This document shows positions 35,592 through 42,432 of a DNA stretch of 64,000 bases, in pieces. Position 1 is the first letter of the stretch, and every line of letters begins with the position of its first letter. The DNA is from Butyricicoccus_B sp017886875. Its GTDB lineage: Bacteria; Bacillota; Clostridia; Oscillospirales; Butyricicoccaceae. The stretch is taken from contig OZ007036.1 in assembly GCA_963931655.1 (NCBI GenBank), positions 1-64,000 on the forward strand, given 5' to 3'. Below the pieces are notes generated by a model. That model was not told the origin of the DNA. It searched no databases and saw only the letters and a list, made by a program, of their open reading frames with translations. The position numbers were made by a program, and so were the translations under genes.

Positions 35592-35676
35592 GCGAGTGTG
35601 CTGGAACTGGTAGACAGGCACGTTTGAGGGGCGTGTGTCACACGACGTACGGGTTCAAGTCCCGTCACTCGCACCA
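35592..35676 (+). tRNA. tRNA-Leu (anticodon GAG)
   Basis: An 85-base class-II tRNA. Acceptor GCGAGTG pairs with CACTCGC, discriminator A and encoded CCA follow. The anticodon loop TTGAGGG gives anticodon GAG (reads CUC/CUU). A long variable arm and the T-arm GGGTTCAAGTCCC are present. Confidence 0.95.
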
Positions 35677-35698
35677 ACCACCCACCAATTTAATATTT

Positions 35699-35784
35699 GC
35701 AGATGTGGCGGAATGGCAGACGCGCTAGCTTCAGGTGCTAGTGTTCGCAAGGACGTGAGGGTTCAAGTCCCTCCATCTGCACCA
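35699..35784 (+). tRNA. tRNA-Leu (anticodon CAG)
   Basis: An 86-base class-II tRNA. Acceptor GCAGATG pairs with CATCTGC, then ACCA. The anticodon stem-loop CTAGC-TTCAGGT-GCTAG gives CAG (reads CUG). T-arm GGGTTCAAGTCCC. It is transcribed with the first tRNA-Leu, 22 bases downstream. Confidence 0.95.
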
Positions 35785-35787
35785 ATT

Positions 35788-35819
35788 AAGCTCGGATTTT
35801 TAAAAATCCGAGCTTTTTT
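35788..35819 (+). terminator. Terminator after the tRNA-Leu pair
   Basis: A palindromic stem from AAGCTCGGATT and AATCCGAGCTT, then TTTTT. The second IS200 element starts six to seven bases after the T-tract. Confidence 0.93.
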
Positions 35820-36053
35820 GTTGTGTTTAGAAAACCACCGGCTATGCCGGTGGTTCAGAAAAAGCTTTAGCGATAAGTATATAAAAAAACTCCTTTTGTT
35901 GATATAATGATGTTGCGGTCTGGCAACTGCAACAAACAACAAAAGGAGGACATTCAGATGAATGACAATAATAGTTTAGCACATACAAGTTGGAATTGTA
36001 AATATCACATAGTGTTTGCACCAAAATATAGGAGAAAAATATTTTATAAAGAG

Positions 36054-37104
36054 ATGAATTGTCAAGTCAAAAGCGACAGTTGATGAAAGAAAACTTCATA
36101 GGCGGATTTCCACTTGAGACATTTGCGAGGTCTAGAATTTATAAGAAATAAAGCTTTTTGTAAATCATTATAGGAAACTTTAGCTAAATCAGTTTTTTTA
36201 GGAAAGAATTCTCGTAATAAACCATTTGAATTTTCATTTGTGCCCCTTTGCCAAGATGAATAAGGGTCAGCAAAATAAAATGGAATATTCAAATCACGTT
36301 CAATATTTAAATAACATGCAAACTCTTTACCTCTATCTACAGTTGCAGTTTTAAAAGCTTTTTTAGGCAGAATATTAGCAACAAATCTTACTGCATTTTC
36401 CATTGAAGATGCAGTTCTATCTGGAATTTTTATAGCAATATACATTCGTGTTTTTCGTTCTGCAAATGTAGCAAAACAGCCTTTACTCTCACCACGACTA
36501 GAAACAATTGTATCTAATTCCCAATGACCAAATGTTGTTCTTTTCTTAATTTCTTTTGGTCTTTTAGATATTGATTTGCCAATATTGAAACGTCCTCTTG
36601 TTTCTTTTGGTTTATGTCTCTTTCCCTTATGTCTAAGTAATTTTAAACCATTTGTTGAGATTATACCTTTATAAATCCAACGGTATATCGTTTTGAAACT
36701 AACTACTCCTTTGGTCAGTGTATTTGCAATCTGTTCTGGAGAATATGTGCTGTTTAAACCTCTTTCTATCTGCTTAACCAAAGCTTTTGAATATTTTCCT
36801 TTTGGTTTTGAGTTCTTTCTTCGAATACAGTATTTTTTATGGGCAGTTTCTGCATTATACATTTGCTCATTATTGCGTTTTAGTTCTCTTGCAACTGTAC
36901 TATGATGTCTACCTATTTCTTTTCCTATTTTACGCGCTGAATATCCCAATTTTTTTAATACCTCTATACGGCTTCTTTCAAATGTGGTAAGATGTTTATA
37001 GCTCATAAGTAAACTCCTTTTGTGTTATGTTGTGTGGTAACTTCATTTTACACTATAAAGTTTACTTGTGGGCTTTTTTGTCGCACTTAATTTTACAATC
37101 CATC
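36054..37104 (-). mobile_element. IS30-family insertion sequence
   Basis: An element of about 1.05 kb with imperfect terminal inverted repeats (left from ATGAATTGT at 36054, right from the complement ATGGATTGT ending at 37103; 19 of 25 positions match) and one IS30-type transposase gene. A 5-base direct repeat AAGAG flanks it (36049-36053 and 37105-37109); removing the element and one copy restores the IS200 sequence. Confidence 0.9.
36062..37006 (-). CDS. IS30-family transposase
   Basis: A 314-residue DDE transposase. The N-terminal helix-turn-helix (SYKHLTTFERSRIEVL, YSARKIGKEIGRHHSTVAREL) is followed by the integrase core: WELDTI (first Asp), ATVDRGKEFA (second Asp) and NENSNGLLREF (Glu). 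It appears full-length and intact, so this element may still be active. The start ATG at 37006 follows AAAGGAG. Confidence 0.95.
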   Translation of the reverse strand: MSYKHLTTFERSRIEVLKKLGYSARKIGKEIGRHHSTVARELKRNNEQMYNAETAHKKYCIRRKNSKPKGKYSKALVKQIERGLNSTYSPEQIANTLTKGVVSFKTIYRWIYKGIISTNGLKLLRHKGKRHKPKETRGRFNIGKSISKRPKEIKKRTTFGHWELDTIVSSRGESKGCFATFAERKTRMYIAIKIPDRTASSMENAVRFVANILPKKAFKTATVDRGKEFACYLNIERDLNIPFYFADPYSSWQRGTNENSNGLLREFFPKKTDLAKVSYNDLQKALFLINSRPRKCLKWKSAYEVFFHQLSLLT

Positions 37105-37598
37105 AAGAGAATAAAAAGGAAATAGGTAGAATATTAAGACAATTATGTGATTGGAAACAAGTAAAAATAATAGAGGCAGAAATATGCCCAGACCATATAC
37201 ATATGTTAGTAGAAATACCACCTAAAATGAGTGTATCTGGATTTGTAGGTTTTTTGAAAGGAAAAAGTAGTTTGATAATATTTGAAAGACATGCAAATTT
37301 AAAATATAAATATGGAAATAGAACATTTTGGTGTAGAGGATATTATGTAGATACAGCAGGAAAAAATGCAAAAAAGATACAAGAATACATAAGAAATCAA
37401 TTAAAAGAGGATATGATACAAGACCAAATGACATTAAAAGAATATGTAGACCCGTTTACGGGTAGCAAGTAATAGTCTTTTGCGAGTGTCAGACCGTAAT
37501 GCGTCTTAAGACGCAACCAGTATTATAGGGCTTTGCCCGCATATGAAAAACCACCGGCTTAGCCGGTGGATTATTATTATTATCTCCTTGCAGGGGAG

Positions 37599-38795
37599 TT
37601 ATAAAATTGGACTTACTTTATTTAGTGAGTATGATAATACTGCTGTTGAACGTGGATATGAACGTTTATATAAATATATTATTCTATCTATGGCTTTTGT
37701 GCAGTTGTATTGTGTGCTATGTAACAATAATAATAAATATTCTGATTTATTATACTTACATACTACATCAGATTTTCTCAAATGATTTTTAAGTAAAGAG
37801 TCTAACTGTTTATTGCAATTATATAAACTACGCTCAGACAATGCATTACCATACATATCTTTAATAGATAACAATGCTATATGAGCTATATTATTACTTC
37901 TCGCTATACTGCAAGCAACAAATCTATGAATTGCTTGAAATGTATCGTAGCTACAAAAAAAGCAACCATCTACATCTTTGATTTTTATATTAGAAAAAAT
38001 ATCATCTGGACAAACATTGTTATTATCTTTTTTATTTGTTACAGAGTGAAAAATATTTACGCTTTCGGTTGAAGGCTTAGTACCAAGTGAAGTTTCAAAT
38101 AGCCTTTCCATATTATAATATATAGATGTTACATCACAAGCTGAGTTTGTATGAACTATATTTTTCATAAGATGTTGATAGAAAAATTCATTGTATAAAT
38201 CAAGATTACAGCCTTTTTTGCAAATTTTACATACATCATCATATCTATATTGATTTTCTAAAAGTAAAATTGTCTGTTTTGAAATGCGTACATATAAATT
38301 ATGAAAAAAACTTGAAATAGATAGAAATTTAAAATCACCATTTATTCTAGATAAAAATTTACCATTATAAATTTCTATTGCTTGAAGAAAGAAAGACAAT
38401 CTAGCAGTTGAATTTTGGGTGTTAAAACCAAGGTTACAAAGTTTTTCAAATTCATCAATATCTAATTTAATAGGAATATCATTATTCCATATAAAATTTC
38501 CTTTATTTAATGATATAAGTTCTTTTGATAGTGTTAAATCTAAGGTTGCAAGAAACTTACGTAATCTATGAAGAATAGCTTTTAATGAATTATTTGCATC
38601 TAAAAATTTTTTTTCGTTATTCCATAATAAATTTATAACTTCCTCTTTGGAAATAGCTCTATTTCTATAATAAATTAAGTATGCAAGTAAAATCCAAACT
38701 TTTTTACAACGATTATCACAATCTGAAATCTTTTTATTATTATATTCTATTGAAAATTCGCCAAACATTTTTATATTTAAGGTAATAAAAGCCAT
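37599..38795 (-). CDS. BTAD-type (SARP-like) regulator with degenerate GGDEF-like C-terminus
   Basis: A 398-residue protein. Residues 1-95 form a winged helix of the OmpR/SARP type (IKMFGEFSIEYNNKKI, AISKEEVINLLWNN, NSLKAILHRLRKFL). Residues about 100-245 resemble the bacterial transcriptional activation domain (BTAD). The C-terminal part (about 290-398) resembles a GGDEF domain in layout, but the catalytic GGDEF motif is replaced (LRKSDVVCKYNKSEYLLLL), so it should not make c-di-GMP. The ATG at 38795 follows GGAGT. It is AT-rich and flanked by an IS, suggesting an accessory gene. It is divergent from a small membrane peptide gene, its probable target. Confidence 0.75.
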   Translation of the reverse strand: MAFITLNIKMFGEFSIEYNNKKISDCDNRCKKVWILLAYLIYYRNRAISKEEVINLLWNNEKKFLDANNSLKAILHRLRKFLATLDLTLSKELISLNKGNFIWNNDIPIKLDIDEFEKLCNLGFNTQNSTARLSFFLQAIEIYNGKFLSRINGDFKFLSISSFFHNLYVRISKQTILLLENQYRYDDVCKICKKGCNLDLYNEFFYQHLMKNIVHTNSACDVTSIYYNMERLFETSLGTKPSTESVNIFHSVTNKKDNNNVCPDDIFSNIKIKDVDGCFFCSYDTFQAIHRFVACSIARSNNIAHIALLSIKDMYGNALSERSLYNCNKQLDSLLKNHLRKSDVVCKYNKSEYLLLLLHSTQYNCTKAIDRIIYLYKRSYPRSTAVLSYSLNKVSPIL

Positions 38796-38927
38796 CTTTA
38801 TATACTCCAATTTTTATATAATTCAAATATAAAATAACATATTTTTATAAATAATTCAAATCTAATAAAAATTAAAATACAAGTCTGGTTATTTTTAATA
38901 AAAGAAATACATAAATTTTTATATATT

Positions 38928-38961
38928 TATAACCTGAAATATAACCTAAATATGTTAAAAT
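38928..38961 (+). promoter_or_regulatory. Candidate activator repeats and extended -10 promoter of the small membrane peptide gene
   Basis: Two direct repeats TATAACCT (38928-38935 and 38940-38947) with a 12-base period lie 8 bases upstream of TAAAAT (38956-38961), which is preceded by TGT. SARP-type activators bind direct repeats spaced by about one helix turn, with the last repeat 8 bases from the -10 box. No good -35 box is seen, as expected for an activated promoter. Confidence 0.5.
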
Positions 38962-38999
38962 ATTACTACAAATTAGATATTAAGAAAGGTTGTGTTAAT

Positions 39000-39194
39000 A
39001 TGAAACAAATTAAAAAAATAATCATTAGTTCTATGTTTTTATGCTTTTATATTATATCGCAACCATATGCTTTAGCTTTTAACCAAAATATATCAGCTAA
39101 GTTGCAAAATGTTGAGCCATGGGTATGGTTAGTTTATGGTATTATAATAGGCTCATTTGTATGGATATTTTTTCTTAAGCATAAAAGTAAATAA
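39000..39194 (+). CDS. Small membrane protein with signal peptide
   Basis: A 64-residue protein. Residues 1-26 look like a signal peptide (MKQIKKIIISSMFLCF, then QPYALA), with likely cleavage after ALA, followed by about 14 residues outside (FNQNISAKLQNVEP) and one transmembrane helix (VWLVYGIIIGSFVWIFFL) ending in KHKSK. The start ATG at 39000 follows GAAAGG by about 10 bases; a longer frame from 38952 would overlap the -10 box. I do not recognise the family. A terminator follows directly, so it is transcribed alone, divergently from the BTAD regulator. Confidence 0.6.
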   Translation: MKQIKKIIISSMFLCFYIISQPYALAFNQNISAKLQNVEPWVWLVYGIIIGSFVWIFFLKHKSK

Positions 39195-39195
39195 A

Positions 39196-39232
39196 AATCC
39201 CTTCTTAAAGCTAAGAAGGGATTAAAATTTTT
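39196..39232. terminator. Bidirectional terminator between the small peptide gene and rnpB
   Basis: AATCCCTTCTTA and TAAGAAGGGATT form a perfect 12-bp stem around AAGC, with AAAATTTTT on one side and T-rich sequence on the other strand. Confidence 0.9.
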
Positions 39233-39240
39233 AGAAAAAT

Positions 39241-39575
39241 GTGAGTAAGTCTGTAAGCCGGGTTCTGTATTTGGCGGTCATCTATCTGGGACGCATGTCG
39301 CCATACGCCTCAAGCCGTCAGTCGAAACGGACGGGCAGCCCATAGTTTCAGTTGACGTTGCTGCGGATAGAGTTTACAGACCTCCCATGTTACCATGGGA
39401 CGTGGTGAGCTCTTACCTCGCCTTTCCACCCTTACCAGAAAAATCTGGCGGTATATCTCTGTTGCACTATTCCTAGGGTCACCCCCGGCAGACGTTATCT
39501 GCTATCCTTGCCCTGTGCAGCCCGGACTTTCCTCATATTAGTCTAAGCTAATACGCGATCGCCTGAAATACTCAC
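39241..39575 (-). ncRNA. rnpB: RNase P RNA, bacterial class A-like
   Basis: Read on the minus strand, it contains the conserved GAGGAAAGTCCGGGCT near the 5' end, ACAGGGCAAGGATAGC-like P3/P4 segments, GGTAAGGGTGGAAAGG-type core and ACAGAACCCGGCTTACA near the 3' end. The ends GTGAGTA and TACTCAC pair as helix P1. The length is about 335 bases. It is the catalytic subunit of RNase P, which trims tRNA 5' leaders. Confidence 0.95.
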
Positions 39576-39582
39576 AAAAACC

Positions 39583-39611
39583 ATTATATCAATATATAAA
39601 ACTTTAGTCAA
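39583..39611 (-). promoter_or_regulatory. Promoter of rnpB
   Basis: On the minus strand, TTGACT (39606-39611), 17 bases and TATAAT (39583-39588), 7 bases before the RNA 5' end. Confidence 0.88.
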
Positions 39612-39633
39612 TTATCAGTTAATATAAACTTGC

Positions 39634-39662
39634 TTGCTATTTTAATGCAAAACGTGTACAAT
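39634..39662 (+). promoter_or_regulatory. Promoter of murD
   Basis: TTGCTA (39634-39639), 17 bases, TACAAT (39657-39662). Transcription would start near 39669, after the first in-frame ATG, which supports the murD start at 39698. Confidence 0.65.
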
Positions 39663-39697
39663 ATATAATGCAAGAAATTGGACAGGAGGCTGATTAT

Positions 39698-41074
39698 ATG
39701 TCAGCATTAACAGATTATTTGCAGCGTATTAGTGGAAAACGTATAGCCGTTATTGGTGCAGGCGTTAGCAACACTCCACTTATTATTTTGCTGCGTAATG
39801 CAGGTTTACCTGTAACAGTACATGATAAAAAAACTGCTGATGAGCTTGGTGAACGTTATCGTGAACTTGCTTCTTTAGGTGTGTCTTTTGTTTTAGGTGA
39901 AGATTATCTTGATTATTTAAGTGAAGATATAGTGTTTAGAACTCCAGGACTTCACCCAGAACACCCAGCTTTAAAAGAAGTTCGTGCTAGAGGTGGTGTA
40001 GTTACAAGTGAAATGGAATTATTTTTTGAGGTTTGCCCATGTCAAATTATAGGCATAACAGGCTCTGATGGCAAAACAACAACAACTACTTTAGTATATG
40101 AATTTTTAAAACATGCAGGTCATGTATGTCATTTAGGTGGTAATATAGGTAAGCCACTTCTGCCAGAAGTAGAGCAAATGAAACAAAGTGATATTGCTGT
40201 TGTTGAATTATCCAGCTTTCAGCTTATGGGTATGAAACATAGCCCTCATATTTCAGCTATTACCAATCTTACACCTAATCATCTTGATTATCATGCTGAT
40301 TTTGATGAATATGTGCAGGCTAAAACAGCTATTTATACAAATCAAAATGAAAATGATATATTAGTTTTAAATATTGATGATGAGGTTACTAATACATTAA
40401 AACTCAATGAAAAGAGCAAAGTTTTATTATGCTCTAAAAAAATAAAACCAGAAAATGGCGTTTATTTACAGGATAGTTGTATTTATATAGCTGAAAATGG
40501 TGTTTCCAGACCGCTTATGATAGCTGATAAAATCCGTATTCCAGGTGCACATAATGTATATAATGTTATGATGGCAGCAGCAATAGTTCAAGGACTTTGC
40601 AAAGATGAAGATATAGTTTATGTTGCAGAAAATTTCGGTGGGGTAGAACATAGAATAGAGTTTGTTCGTGAAGTAAATGGTGTTAAATATTATAATGACT
40701 CTATTGCCTCTAGTCCTACAAGAACAATAGCAGGTTTATGTTCATTTAATCAAAAGTTAATTTTAATAGCGGGCGGATATGATAAACATATACCTTATGA
40801 TGTTTTAGGTGAACCTATTTGTGAGCACGTTTCAAAGCTTATTGTAACAGGTGCAACTGCAAATAAAATCAAGGAATGTGTTAAAAATGCTAAAAACACT
40901 GAAAAACCTGAAATTTTTGATGCAGATAACCTTGCACATGCGGTAAAAAAAGCAAGTAAAATTGCAAAAAGTGGCGATATAGTTATTATGAGCCCTGCAA
41001 GTGCTTCATTTGATTGCTTTAAAAATTTTATGGAGCGTGGCGAGGTATTTAAAAATTTAGTTATGATGCTTTAA
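39698..41074 (+). CDS. murD: UDP-N-acetylmuramoylalanine--D-glutamate ligase
   Basis: A 458-residue Mur ligase that adds D-Glu to UDP-MurNAc-L-Ala. It has an N-terminal Rossmann-like domain (AVIGAGVSNTPL), the ATP-binding GITGSDGKTTTT, ELSSFQL, NLTPNHLDYH, and the C-terminal DSIASSPTRT and SPASASFDCF. The start ATG at 39698 follows CAGGAGG. It lies outside any division-and-wall cluster and stands alone between rnpB and a terminator. Confidence 0.95.
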   Translation: MSALTDYLQRISGKRIAVIGAGVSNTPLIILLRNAGLPVTVHDKKTADELGERYRELASLGVSFVLGEDYLDYLSEDIVFRTPGLHPEHPALKEVRARGGVVTSEMELFFEVCPCQIIGITGSDGKTTTTTLVYEFLKHAGHVCHLGGNIGKPLLPEVEQMKQSDIAVVELSSFQLMGMKHSPHISAITNLTPNHLDYHADFDEYVQAKTAIYTNQNENDILVLNIDDEVTNTLKLNEKSKVLLCSKKIKPENGVYLQDSCIYIAENGVSRPLMIADKIRIPGAHNVYNVMMAAAIVQGLCKDEDIVYVAENFGGVEHRIEFVREVNGVKYYNDSIASSPTRTIAGLCSFNQKLILIAGGYDKHIPYDVLGEPICEHVSKLIVTGATANKIKECVKNAKNTEKPEIFDADNLAHAVKKASKIAKSGDIVIMSPASASFDCFKNFMERGEVFKNLVMML

Positions 41075-41083
41075 AAATATAAA

Positions 41084-41122
41084 ACACGCAGAGCTCTTTT
41101 TTAGAATTCTGCGTGTATTTTT
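41084..41122. terminator. Bidirectional terminator between murD and the lipoprotein gene
   Basis: ACACGCAGA and TCTGCGTGT form a 9-bp stem followed by ATTTTTTT. Confidence 0.82.
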
Positions 41123-41434
41123 TTATTTATTTGGGGTTTGTACAGTTGTGTTTGCTGTTCCAGCACTGTTATTTTGGTTAGTGTTTGGGTCAAGTGCATC
41201 TTGTGCACCATCAATAACATCATCAACAGCATTTTGTGTACCGTCAACAACATCATCAACTGCATTTTTGCCTTTATCAAGCATATCTTCACCAGTTGTC
41301 ATATTATCTTGTGGTTCAATAACACTGCCATTTGCCCCTGGTTGAGCTGTATCATTTGTAGTGTCAGAGCCACAGCCAAATAGTGCAATGCTTAAAAAAC
41401 ATACTGGAATTAGTAATGAAAATAAACGTTTCAT
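41123..41434 (-). CDS. Small lipoprotein with 11-residue repeats
   Basis: A 103-residue lipoprotein. The signal sequence ends in the lipobox LFGC. The mature part is acidic and has two clear tandem 11-residue units (KNAVDDVVDGT and QNAVDDVIDGA) followed by a partial third (QDALD), inside a low-complexity Asn/Thr-rich context. The pattern suggests an amphipathic helix lying along the membrane or wall. I do not recognise a function. ATG follows AAAGGAGG. It is transcribed alone. Confidence 0.75.
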   Translation of the reverse strand: MKRLFSLLIPVCFLSIALFGCGSDTTNDTAQPGANGSVIEPQDNMTTGEDMLDKGKNAVDDVVDGTQNAVDDVIDGAQDALDPNTNQNNSAGTANTTVQTPNK

Positions 41435-41509
41435 AGTGAAAAAACCTCCTTTGTTTTTTCATAGTATGCACATAATAAAAATTATTTATACAAACAAAAT
41501 GTAAGCCGA

Positions 41510-41539
41510 TTGACATAATAATATATGATATATTATAAT
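41510..41539 (+). promoter_or_regulatory. Promoter of the GntR regulator gene
   Basis: TTGACA (41510-41515), 18 bases, TATAAT (41534-41539), about 50 bases before the start codon. Confidence 0.8.
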
Positions 41540-41587
41540 TAAAACTTAGTTAATAAGTAAATACATATGAGGGGGTGCAGTTAAATT

Positions 41588-42268
41588 ATGGCAATAACAA
41601 GTGCAAGAGAAAATGCATATCAGCTTTTAAGAACACGTATTCTCCATTTAGATTTAATTCCAGGAACAGCATTAAATGAAAAAGAACTTGCAGATGAGCT
41701 TGGAATAAGTCGTACACCAGTAAGAGAAGCTATAATTATGCTAAGTTTAGCAAATTTAGTTGTCGTAAAACCTCAAAGTGGTACATTTGTTTCTAAAATA
41801 GATACTGAGCAAGTGGAAATGGAGCAGTTTTTAAGATTTGCTTGGGAAAAAGAAATACTTCATAATGTAGCAGATATTTTAAATGAAAATCATAGAATAA
41901 GATATGATGAAAATTTACAGCTTTATAGATTTTATTTAAAATCCCAAAACCCAAATAGGGGAGATAAACTTTTAGAGCTTGATAATGAATTCCATAGAAT
42001 ACCTTTTGATATTTTAGGTAAACAGAGTTATTTTGGTTTTATTCAATCCAAACTTCAACATATAGAACGTCTTAGAATTTTAAGCCTAAAAGTATTTTCT
42101 GATGAAAATATTCCATCTGACCATGAAAATATTGTAAATGCATTGTTTGACAAAAAGCTTGATTTAATGGATAAATATCTTGATGAACATATGAACAGAT
42201 ATAAAGGACATTTAAAAACTGTATACGAAGTATTTCCAGATTATTTCGATGATAAATATTCGCTTTAA
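41588..42268 (+). CDS. GntR-family regulator (FCD type), probable hexuronate repressor
   Basis: A 226-residue regulator. The N-terminal winged helix (ENAYQLLRTRILHLDL, LADELGISRTPVREAI, LVVVKPQSGTFVS) is followed by an FCD effector domain with conserved metal-ligand type residues (DNEFHRIPFDI, HENIVNALFDKK, HMNRYKGHL). FCD GntR proteins often control hexuronate or gluconate genes. It lies directly upstream of uxuA-uxuB with its own promoter and terminator, and a palindrome that could be its operator overlaps the uxuA promoter. Confidence 0.88.
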   Translation: MAITSARENAYQLLRTRILHLDLIPGTALNEKELADELGISRTPVREAIIMLSLANLVVVKPQSGTFVSKIDTEQVEMEQFLRFAWEKEILHNVADILNENHRIRYDENLQLYRFYLKSQNPNRGDKLLELDNEFHRIPFDILGKQSYFGFIQSKLQHIERLRILSLKVFSDENIPSDHENIVNALFDKKLDLMDKYLDEHMNRYKGHLKTVYEVFPDYFDDKYSL

Positions 42269-42300
42269 AGCAGAGACTAAATTTAGTCTCTGCTTTTTTA
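42267..42300 (+). terminator. Terminator after the GntR gene
   Basis: AAAGCAGAGACTAAA and its complement form a perfect palindromic stem, followed by TTTTTT. Confidence 0.92.
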
Positions 42301-42340
42301 CTATCAAAATGCACATAAAATTTTATTAAATATGTGAAAG

Positions 42341-42371
42341 TTTACAGTTGCAACTGAAATGTTAATATATT
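42341..42371 (+). promoter_or_regulatory. uxuA promoter with overlapping palindromic operator
   Basis: A candidate -35 TTTACA (42341-42346) and AT-rich -10 (TAATAT near 42363) frame the perfect 12-bp palindrome CAGTTGCAACTG (42345-42356). A repressor bound there would block RNA polymerase. The palindrome fits the dimeric GntR regulator encoded just upstream; this is inference. Confidence 0.5.
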
Positions 42372-42432
42372 AAAATATCAGTTATAGAGAACAGCTCAAC
42401 AGTGAGCACGAAAATTTAAAGGAGGTTTCCTT

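Larger units (their letters stand above)
35958..37472 (+). pseudogene. tnpA: IS200 TnpA transposase split by an IS30 insertion
   Basis: Part 1 is 35958-36053 (ATG after AAAGGAGG; MNDNNSLAHTSWNCKYHIV onwards). Part 2 is 37110-37472, which holds the HIH motif (PDHIHMLVE) and the C-terminal helix with the catalytic Tyr region (KIQEYIRNQL). The stop and frameshift of copy 1 are absent here, so before the insertion this was an intact 153-residue protein. A GTG inside the IS30 right end (37068) is in frame with part 2 and gives a 134-codon chimera without the first 33 residues; activity is unlikely. Confidence 0.87.
35826..37578 (+). mobile_element. IS200-type element, copy 2, interrupted by an IS30-family element
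   Basis: Nearly identical to copy 1 at 154-852 over both outer parts, including the end hairpins (left about 35833-35855; right near 37551-37569), the RBS-hiding stem-loop and the GCGTCTTAAGACGC palindrome. A 1,051-bp IS30-family element is inserted after codon 32 of tnpA. Without it the tnpA frame would be intact. The right end lies 20 bases from the stop codon of a convergent regulator gene. Confidence 0.88.
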
